Assembly (NCBI GenBank): GCA_028689015.1
Contig: JAQTXC010000003.1
Coordinates: 37,694-101,693, forward strand
Length of the DNA stretch: 64,000 bases
Direction of reading: 5' to 3'
DNA from: Dechloromonas sp.
Lineage (GTDB): Bacteria; Pseudomonadota; Gammaproteobacteria; Burkholderiales; Rhodocyclaceae
The notes under the pieces were generated by a model that saw only the letters and a list, made by a program, of their open reading frames with translations, did not search any database and was not told the origin of the DNA. The position numbers and the translations under genes are program-made. Shown here one piece after another: positions 26,216 to 33,383 of the stretch; within the stretch, counting starts at the first letter, position 1, and each line of letters opens with the position of its first letter.

Positions 26216-28452
26216 CTGACTACAGCGCCCTGTTCACTGGCAAGTCCAACACCGCGCAAGCCCCGGCGGCCCATCTGACGCCGCCGCGTTATCGTCTGCT
26301 GCTGGTTGATGACGAGCCCGGCATCGTCAAGGCCCTGAGCCGCGTTTTCCGCCAGGAAAACTACGAGGTAGTGACCGCCGGCAACGGCGAGGAAGGCTTG
26401 CGCCTTCTGGCCGCGCACACGGTCCACTTGGTCATTAGCGACTTTTTGATGCCTGGGATGGACGGCGCCCGCTTCCTGCGCGAAGTCAAAAGCCGCTCCC
26501 CCGACACCCTGCGCATCATGCTGACCGGGCACGCCAACACCGATGCGGTGATGGGCGCGATCAACGAGGGTGCGGTCTACAAATTCATTCTCAAGCCCTG
26601 GAACGATGACGACCTGCGGGTGACGGTTGCCCTAGCCTTGGAACAGTACGATCTGATCACCCGCAACCGGGCATTGAAAGCAGAGAACGACAAGAAAACC
26701 AAGGAAATTTCCGCCCTGGCCAAGCTGGCCGCCACGCACCGCAGCCGTCTCGGCATCATGCTACACAAGCACAATCTGCTCACCGCCGCCCAGGTGCAGG
26801 AACTGAGCATGCAGCAGGAAAAGCGCAAGGAACCCTTGATCAGCATCCTGCTCGACAAGGACTGGGTGCCCGAACGCCGCATCCGCGATCTGCTCAAGCG
26901 TGAAATGCTGATCGACGACGTGCAACTGCCGGAATTTGCTATTGATCCGGCCATGGCCGACCTCATTCCACACAGCTTCTGCGCCCGCCAACTGGTTGTC
27001 CCGCTCAAGCTCGATGGCCGGCGTCTGATGCTGGCCATGGCCGACCCGCTGGATGAAGGCCTGCTCGACGAAATCCGCTTCACCGCCGGACTGGAAATCA
27101 ACGCCGTGATGGCCGACGCGGCCGCCATCCGGCAGAAAATCGACCAACTGTACGGCACGGGCAATGTCGATTTCCGTGAACTGGAAACCTTCGCGTCCTC
27201 GCCCGACCCCTACGAGGGGATCGAGATCGTCATCGAGGATGATAACGATACCAAGCTCGAAGACCTGCTGCGTGACACCGAGGCGCCGCCGGCCATTCGC
27301 CTGGCCAACGCCATCATCATCGAAGCGATCCGCCTGGGCGCTTCCGACATTCACATCCAGCCGCGCACCAAAAGCGTCATCGTCCGTTACCGCATCGATG
27401 GCGTCCTCTCGGACAAGATCGGCATCCCGCACCAGTTGCATCAATCGCTGGTCTCGCGCTTGAAGATCATGTCGGAACTTGATATTTCCGAACGGCGCCG
27501 GCCACAGGATGGCCGCATCACCGTCAAAACACCCATGCGCATGGTCGATCTGCGCATCTCGACGCTGCCGACGATCAATGGCGAAAAAATCGTGATGCGC
27601 CTGCTCGACCGCAACTCTGCGGTCCATAGTCTGGACAAGCTGGGTTTCGCCGCCGATGACCTGCTGCGTGTCGCCAACATGGTGGCCAAGCCGCAGGGTA
27701 TCATCCTGGCCACCGGCCCGACCGGCAGCGGCAAGACCACCACCCTCTATTCACTGCTGCAGCACGACGCTACGCCCGACAAAAACTACGTCACCATTGA
27801 AGACCCGGTCGAGTACTACCTCGACATGGCGGGCCAGGTGCTGGTCCGCGAGAAAATCGGCCTGACCTTCCCGTCCGTGCTGCGCGCCCTGCTGCGCCAG
27901 GACCCGGACGTCATCCTGCTCGGCGAGATTCGTGATTTCGAAACCGCTGAAGTGGCCTTCCACGCCGCCCTCACCGGCCACCTCGTCTATTCAACCCTGC
28001 ACACCAACTCGGCGGTCGCCACCATTGCCCGCTTGTTCGACCTCGGCCTCAAACCCTACGTCGTCGCCACCGCCCTGGAAGGCATCATCGCCCAGCGCCT
28101 GGTCCGCCGCATTTGCCCGGCCTGTCGTGAAGAAATCGCACCCAATCGCGAACTGCTGGCCCGCCTCGGCGCGGAGTTCACGGCGATCAATCAGGCTTGG
28201 CGCGGGCGCGGCTGTCATGAATGCCATGGCAGTGGCTACAAAGGACGGCAAGGGATCTATGAAGTGCTGTCCCTGAACGATAATTTACGCGACCGCATCG
28301 GCAGCGGCGCCAGTGTCCTGGAAATTCGTCGCACCCTGCGTGAGCAGGGTGTTCATGGTATCGCTCGCGATGCTGCGCTACGCGTCATTGATGGCGCCAC
28401 CACACTGGATGAGATCCTCCGTGTGCTGGGCCCCCAAGATGGAAAGGAATAA
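26212..28452 (+). CDS. Response regulator fused to a GspE/PilB-type secretion ATPase
   Basis: 746 residues. REC at ~28-145 (LLLVDDEPG; VISDFLMPGMDG; LKPWNDDD), a helical linker, an MshEN-like N-domain starting with R179-L180-G181 (L184, L190, V195, Q202 also fit the c-di-GMP motif), and a complete type II/IV secretion ATPase. Walker A is GPTGSGKTTT, Walker B region DPDVILLGEIRD, with Asp-box RQDPD, His-box GHLVYSTLHTN and zinc-type cysteine pairs CPAC and CHEC. Such ATPases power pilus extension or secretion; a receiver in front is unusual. No pilC- or gspF-like gene lies in the operon, so it may act on the pili encoded further on, or regulate without assembling. Confidence 0.94.
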   Translation: MTDYSALFTGKSNTAQAPAAHLTPPRYRLLLVDDEPGIVKALSRVFRQENYEVVTAGNGEEGLRLLAAHTVHLVISDFLMPGMDGARFLREVKSRSPDTLRIMLTGHANTDAVMGAINEGAVYKFILKPWNDDDLRVTVALALEQYDLITRNRALKAENDKKTKEISALAKLAATHRSRLGIMLHKHNLLTAAQVQELSMQQEKRKEPLISILLDKDWVPERRIRDLLKREMLIDDVQLPEFAIDPAMADLIPHSFCARQLVVPLKLDGRRLMLAMADPLDEGLLDEIRFTAGLEINAVMADAAAIRQKIDQLYGTGNVDFRELETFASSPDPYEGIEIVIEDDNDTKLEDLLRDTEAPPAIRLANAIIIEAIRLGASDIHIQPRTKSVIVRYRIDGVLSDKIGIPHQLHQSLVSRLKIMSELDISERRRPQDGRITVKTPMRMVDLRISTLPTINGEKIVMRLLDRNSAVHSLDKLGFAADDLLRVANMVAKPQGIILATGPTGSGKTTTLYSLLQHDATPDKNYVTIEDPVEYYLDMAGQVLVREKIGLTFPSVLRALLRQDPDVILLGEIRDFETAEVAFHAALTGHLVYSTLHTNSAVATIARLFDLGLKPYVVATALEGIIAQRLVRRICPACREEIAPNRELLARLGAEFTAINQAWRGRGCHECHGSGYKGRQGIYEVLSLNDNLRDRIGSGASVLEIRRTLREQGVHGIARDAALRVIDGATTLDEILRVLGPQDGKE

Positions 28453-28456
28453 AAAC

Positions 28457-29893
28457 ATGCAAGCCTTTGTCTGGGATAAGCGTTTCGAAACCGGCATCGA
28501 CGTTGTCGACCGCCAACATCGGCAATTGGTTGATGCGACCAATGAACTGGGCGACGTCCTCGTCCTCGGTGACGTGTCTGATGAACAGTTGCAACCTATT
28601 TTTCATCGCCTGGCCGACTATGCGCGTCGTCACTTCGCTGACGAAGAACAACTGATGCACACCCGGCAGGTGGCGGCACAGCACACTCAGGAACATATTG
28701 CCCACCACCATCAGTTCATCGAGCAGGTGCTGACGCTGTGGCGCTCGCGCAGCACGATGAAAAATCCGGCCGAAACATTGCATGGCTTTCTCACCGCCTG
28801 GCTGACAGTGCATATTCTGGGCGAGGATCAGGCCATGGCCCGGCAAATTGCCCGCATTGAAGGCGGCCAGTCGGCACCAGAGGCTTACGCAGCAGACCAG
28901 GCGGCCGGCGACCCGATCAACGGTATTCTGCTGGAGGCGCTAGGGCGACTTTACGGCCTGCTGAGCGAGCAAAACTATAATCTGGCACAAATCAACAATT
29001 CGCTGGAGCAGCGTGTCAGCGAACGAACGCAGGACCTGGCTTCGGCCAATACCCAGTTAGTACACGAACGGGCTGAACTGACCCGTCTGCTACACAAGGT
29101 CGAGGAGGCTCAACAGCAATTGCTGCAATCGGAAAAAATGGCCGCCATCGGCCAACTGGCGGCCGGCGTGGCGCACGAAATCAACAATCCGGTCGGCTTC
29201 GTCAATTCCAATCTCGGCACCCTGAAAACCTATATCGATCGCCTGATGTCGCTGGTCGACGCCTACGAAAAGAATGACCCAACTCTGATCAAACAATGCC
29301 GCCAGGCGGCCGATATCGATTTTCTGCGTGAAGATCTGCCGTCTCTGGTCGACGAATCCCGAGAGGGCCTGTCACGAGTCACCAAGATCGTCCAGGACTT
29401 GAAGGATTTTTCGCGAGTCGACCAGGCCGAGTTGCAAGCCGCCGACCTCAATGCCGCGCTCGAAAGCACACTCAACGTGGTCTGGAACGAACTCAAATAC
29501 AAAGCCGACATTGTCCGCCAACTAAGCGACCTGCCCGACATCGTCTGTGTTCCCGCTCAAATCAATCAGGTTTTCATGAACCTGCTGCTCAATGCCGCGC
29601 AGGCCATCCCGCAACACGGCACGATCACCTTACGCTCCGGCCTGGACAATACACACGCCTGGTTTGAAATCGAGGACACCGGCAGCGGCATGAGTGAGGC
29701 GGTGCAAAAACGCATCTTCGAACCTTTCTACACCACCAAGCCCGTCGGCAAGGGCACCGGTCTCGGGCTGTCCATTTCCTACGACATCATCGTCAAGAAA
29801 CACCATGGCCGCATGGACGTGCGCAGCACCGTGGGGAAAGGCAGCTGTTTCCGCATTTGCTTGCCACGCCAGCCATCCGTCGAGCTCACCTGA
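28457..29893 (+). CDS. Hemerythrin-domain histidine kinase
   Basis: 478 residues. Residues 1-135 are a bacteriohemerythrin with di-iron ligands in DRQHRQL (H21), ARRHFADEEQLM, HTQEHIAHHHQF and LTVHILGEDQAMA, so O2 or redox/NO sensing is likely. A coiled coil then leads to the H box VAHEINNPVGFVNSN and HATPase (IEDTGSGMSE; GTGLGLSISYDII). No membrane segment or receiver. ATG 28457 is preceded by AAAGGAAT and lies 4 bases after the REC-ATPase stop; a longer frame from 28313 overlaps that gene and is rejected. The stop overlaps the next start (TGATG). Confidence 0.94.
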   Translation: MQAFVWDKRFETGIDVVDRQHRQLVDATNELGDVLVLGDVSDEQLQPIFHRLADYARRHFADEEQLMHTRQVAAQHTQEHIAHHHQFIEQVLTLWRSRSTMKNPAETLHGFLTAWLTVHILGEDQAMARQIARIEGGQSAPEAYAADQAAGDPINGILLEALGRLYGLLSEQNYNLAQINNSLEQRVSERTQDLASANTQLVHERAELTRLLHKVEEAQQQLLQSEKMAAIGQLAAGVAHEINNPVGFVNSNLGTLKTYIDRLMSLVDAYEKNDPTLIKQCRQAADIDFLREDLPSLVDESREGLSRVTKIVQDLKDFSRVDQAELQAADLNAALESTLNVVWNELKYKADIVRQLSDLPDIVCVPAQINQVFMNLLLNAAQAIPQHGTITLRSGLDNTHAWFEIEDTGSGMSEAVQKRIFEPFYTTKPVGKGTGLGLSISYDIIVKKHHGRMDVRSTVGKGSCFRICLPRQPSVELT

Positions 29894-30894
29894 TGGCGCA
29901 GCGGACGCCCAGCCAACTGGTCCAGCAACTCGACCAGACGGTCATTGGCCAGGACAGTGCCAAACGCACGCTGGCCGTGGCCTTGCACACCCATCGTCTG
30001 CGCCTGGCCCAGCTCGCGGTCAACCCGCTGTCGATCGACAAAAGCAATGTCCTGCTGATCGGCCCGACCGGCACCGGCAAGACCTTGCTATGCGAAACCC
30101 TGGCCCGCCTCAGCGACCTGCCCTTTGTCACCGCCGACGCCACGGCCCTGGCTCAAAGCCAGTTTGTCGGCAACGAGGTCGAAGCCCTGCTGCAACGTCT
30201 GGTCGACCGCGCTGCGGGCCAGATCGCGCAAGCCGAACAGGGCATCGTCTTCATCGATGAAATCGACAAACTGAAACAAGCCAGCGGCAATCCGCTGTCC
30301 AGCCAGGGCGAACGGGTCCAGCATGCCCTGCTCAAGATCATGGAAAGCGCACTGGTCCGCCTGCCCGACGGACGCAGCATCGACACCAGCCAGATCCTGT
30401 TCATTTGTGGCGGCGCCTTTGTCGGCCTCGATGGCATCATGGAGCGTCGGCACAGCTTCGGTTTCATCGCCACCGACCAGCGCGACGACAGCCGCATTCT
30501 GGCGCGACTCAATGCCCGGGTGAAACCAACCGATTTGCTGGAATTTGGCCTGATTCCCGAGTTTGCCGGCCGCCTGCCGGTCGTTGCCCGACTACACGAC
30601 CTGACGGTCGATCACCTGATGCGGATTCTGGTTGAGCCGCGGCAGGCCTTGTACCGGCAGTTCCAGGCCCTGCTGGCGGCCAGCGGTGTCGAACTACGGA
30701 TTGCTCCGGGTGTTTTTCGGCAAATGGCTGAACTGGCGGTCGAATACAAGGCAGGGGCACGCAGCCTGCGCGGCATTTTCCAGGAAATGATGACCGACGT
30801 GCTGTACACCTTGCCTGACCAAACGGCGGTGCGTCGGGTCAGCATTCGCTCGCTGTTCGAGGCGCCGGTCTTTGAAACGACCATTCCCGCTTAG
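29893..30894 (+). CDS. ClpX-like AAA+ ATPase lacking the zinc-binding domain
   Basis: 333 residues, against about 420 for ClpX. It begins directly in the AAA+ module. Walker A GPTGTGKT, Walker B IVFIDEIDKL, ICGGAFVGLDGI, and FGLIPEFAGRLPVVA are plainly ClpX-type. Differences: no N-terminal Cys4 zinc domain, the pore loop GYVG reads QFVG, the RKH pore-2 loop is shortened to a few residues (RLPDGRSIDTS), and the IGF ClpP-docking tripeptide reads FGF (HSFGFIA). It therefore looks like a specialised unfoldase or remodeller, perhaps independent of ClpP. ATG 29893 overlaps the kinase stop. Last gene of the operon; ends converge by 4 bases with the diguanylate cyclase. Confidence 0.9.
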   Translation: MAQRTPSQLVQQLDQTVIGQDSAKRTLAVALHTHRLRLAQLAVNPLSIDKSNVLLIGPTGTGKTLLCETLARLSDLPFVTADATALAQSQFVGNEVEALLQRLVDRAAGQIAQAEQGIVFIDEIDKLKQASGNPLSSQGERVQHALLKIMESALVRLPDGRSIDTSQILFICGGAFVGLDGIMERRHSFGFIATDQRDDSRILARLNARVKPTDLLEFGLIPEFAGRLPVVARLHDLTVDHLMRILVEPRQALYRQFQALLAASGVELRIAPGVFRQMAELAVEYKAGARSLRGIFQEMMTDVLYTLPDQTAVRRVSIRSLFEAPVFETTIPA

Positions 30895-31967
30895 AACAAT
30901 TCGGTATCGCCGTAGCTGGGTGCCGGGAAAACCCCTCGCTCGACCAGCTCGCTGAAATCATAGACCCGGTTACGCCCATCCTGCTTCGCCTGGTACAAGC
31001 TACGATCAGCCCGACTGAGCACTTCAACTGGCAACAAATCGGGATCCACCTCGCAATAACCGATGCTCACGGTCAACCGCTCGATCCGCGGAAAAATGTG
31101 TGCTTCTATGGCCAGCCGAACCCGCTCAAAGACATTGCGGGCCAGCGCCTCACTCTCGGCCGAGACGATAGCGACAAACTCCTCGCCACCATAGCGATAG
31201 ATCAGATCACTGGAGCGGAAGGTGATACCCATCAAGCGCGACACCAGCAGCAGGATTTCGTCGCCGACCATATGACCAAAGGTATCGTTGACCCGTTTGA
31301 AATGATCGACGTCGATCATCGACAACCAATAACGCCCCGACGGCTGGGCACGACGCCCACCTTCCCGCTCGGAAAAACGGTCTGGTCGCGTCATGGCCGA
31401 CCAGATGCGCTCGAAATTGCTTTCCAGCGCCTGACGATTCAACAAGCCGGTCAACCGGTCGCGCTGACTGATATCCAGCAGTGCGTAGTAATTGGAAAAA
31501 ACTTCCAGGACGCCGCGAATCATCGCGTCCTCGCTAGGCGAAGCCTCGCGATCACGTTCAAAGACGAAGAAACCAGCCACTTCGTCGCCGCCAAAGAGCG
31601 GGTAGGCGACCAGCATGCCGCCCTCGACCGAACGTGTGCAAGGCTTACCGAGCAAACGGACATTTTCAGTGAGCTGAATGACCTGACGGGGGACGTCGCC
31701 CAGATTGACCACCTCTTCAACACGCTCCAGCATACGCGCCACGCCATCCGACGCCTGCACTTCAGAGCGGTGATAATGCATGGCCCGAGCCAGTAACTGG
31801 GTATCGTCAACCCGATAGAGCGAGGTGTCGAGCACGCCCAACAAGGGCCCCAGTGTGCGCAGCAGGCTCTGCTCTAGCAACTCAGTATCGCGAATCGACG
31901 TCATGGCACCCAGCTTGCCAAGCAAACCGGGGGCCCTGACCTGGGACGATGGCGTCAACATCCGCAT
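30891..31967 (-). CDS. Diguanylate cyclase (GGEEF) with GAF-like N-terminal domain
   Basis: 358 residues, soluble. Residues ~25-180 form a GAF-like sensor (CTRSVEGGMLVAYPLFGGDEVAGFFVFER). The GGDEF domain has IDVDHFKRVNDTFGH and an intact active site RYGGEEF. The inhibitory I-site RSSD lies five residues before it, so product feedback is likely. It ends in DTELF, resembling the IELF ends of two chemotaxis proteins in this window. Convergent with the ClpX-like gene, it may supply the c-di-GMP that the adjacent operon senses and degrades. Confidence 0.95.
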   Translation of the reverse strand: MRMLTPSSQVRAPGLLGKLGAMTSIRDTELLEQSLLRTLGPLLGVLDTSLYRVDDTQLLARAMHYHRSEVQASDGVARMLERVEEVVNLGDVPRQVIQLTENVRLLGKPCTRSVEGGMLVAYPLFGGDEVAGFFVFERDREASPSEDAMIRGVLEVFSNYYALLDISQRDRLTGLLNRQALESNFERIWSAMTRPDRFSEREGGRRAQPSGRYWLSMIDVDHFKRVNDTFGHMVGDEILLLVSRLMGITFRSSDLIYRYGGEEFVAIVSAESEALARNVFERVRLAIEAHIFPRIERLTVSIGYCEVDPDLLPVEVLSRADRSLYQAKQDGRNRVYDFSELVERGVFPAPSYGDTELF

Positions 31968-32036
31968 ATCAATGTCCGTTCAGTGCCACAAAAAATAAGC
32001 TGGTCATAATACCGCTTCCGGGAGGACACATCGCGG

Positions 32037-33383
32037 TCAACGCCCGGCCGGGGACGATTTTTTCCTGCCGCCGGGGCGCGCGCCGCTGCCGCGCCGCCGG
32101 TCCGGGGCCGGCCCGCTATCGAAGCCCACCCAGTTGCCCGGAGTGCCCTTGCCGCCGACCTTCGCTGCTTTCGGTTTTTTCGGTTTCTTGATCGCCCCGA
32201 CGGCTAGTTGGGTTTGCGGCACCCGATGCGCCGGTTCGAAACCCGGTTCTTCCTCACGCGCGATCAACTGACCAATCAGGTTTTCGATGGCGACCAACTG
32301 GGTCACCTCGTCGGCACAAACCAGTGAAATTGCCTCGCCTTCGGCGCCAGCTCGTCCGGTGCGGCCAATGCGATGGATGTAATCCTCCGCCACAATCGGC
32401 AAATCGAAATTGACCACCTGCGGCAAGGCTTCGATGTCCAAGCCGCGGGCGGCCACATCCGTGGCCACCAACACCTGCACCTCACCCGCCTTGAAGCAAT
32501 CGAGCGCCCGTTGCCGGCTGGCTTGTGCCTTGTCGCCATGAATGGCATCAGCGGCAATCCGCTTGTCTTGCAACAAGGCCACCAGTTGCTCGGCCCCTTT
32601 GCGAGTCTTGACGAACACCAGCACCTGGCCCCAGCGTCGATTTTTCAACAAATGACAGAACAGGGCCGCCTTCTTTTTCTTGTCCACCGGCACCAGCCAC
32701 TGTCGGATCTTGCCGACCGTGCTGTTAGGCCGCGACACCTCGACGCTGAGCGGCTGCACCAGCAAGGCCGCCGCCATCGTTCGGATGGCCTCGGAGAATG
32801 TCGCCGAGAAAAGCAGCGTCTGCAACCGCTTGGGCAGTGCGGCGAATACCGCGTCCAACTCACGCGAAAACCCAAGATCGAGCATGCGATCCGCTTCATC
32901 GAGGACTAAAGTCTGGACCTGACCCAACTTGACGGCGTTCTGGCGATGTAGATCGAGAAGCCGCCCAGGCGTCGCCACCAGCACGTCGACCCCTTTGCGC
33001 AAGGCCATCATCTGCGGATTGATGCTAACCCCGCCGTAAGCTGCATAGGTGCGCAGGACCAGATACCGGCCATACGCCTGAAAACTGGCATGAACCTGTT
33101 CGGCCAGCTCGCGGGTCGGCACCAGAACCAGCACCTTGACGCTATTGGGCTGGACCTGAATCGGGTCGCCGCTCAGGCGGTGCAACAATGGCAGGGCAAA
33201 GCCACCGGTTTTGCCCGTGCCCGTCTGCGCCGCTGCCATCAGGTCACGCCCAGCCAGCACCGCAGGAATGGCCTCAATCTGGACCGGTGTCGGCACGCTG
33301 TAGGCCAATTCGGCCAGGGCCTCGCACAGCGGCTCGTTAAGCCCGAGGTCAGCGAAATGAACGGCTTGCCGGGGGTCGCTCAT
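32037..33383 (-). CDS. DEAD-box ATP-dependent RNA helicase (RhlE-like)
   Basis: 448 residues. All core motifs are present: Q-motif (PTPVQIEAIP), AAQTGTGKT, PTRELA, VLDEADRML, SAT, ARGLDIE and HRIGRTGR. The C-terminal ~75 residues are basic and Gly/Pro-rich, as in RhlE-type helicases acting in RNA decay or ribosome assembly. ATG 33383 overlaps the stop of the EF-G-like gene, so the two are translationally coupled. Confidence 0.94.
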   Translation of the reverse strand: MSDPRQAVHFADLGLNEPLCEALAELAYSVPTPVQIEAIPAVLAGRDLMAAAQTGTGKTGGFALPLLHRLSGDPIQVQPNSVKVLVLVPTRELAEQVHASFQAYGRYLVLRTYAAYGGVSINPQMMALRKGVDVLVATPGRLLDLHRQNAVKLGQVQTLVLDEADRMLDLGFSRELDAVFAALPKRLQTLLFSATFSEAIRTMAAALLVQPLSVEVSRPNSTVGKIRQWLVPVDKKKKAALFCHLLKNRRWGQVLVFVKTRKGAEQLVALLQDKRIAADAIHGDKAQASRQRALDCFKAGEVQVLVATDVAARGLDIEALPQVVNFDLPIVAEDYIHRIGRTGRAGAEGEAISLVCADEVTQLVAIENLIGQLIAREEEPGFEPAHRVPQTQLAVGAIKKPKKPKAAKVGGKGTPGNWVGFDSGPAPDRRRGSGARPGGRKKSSPAGR

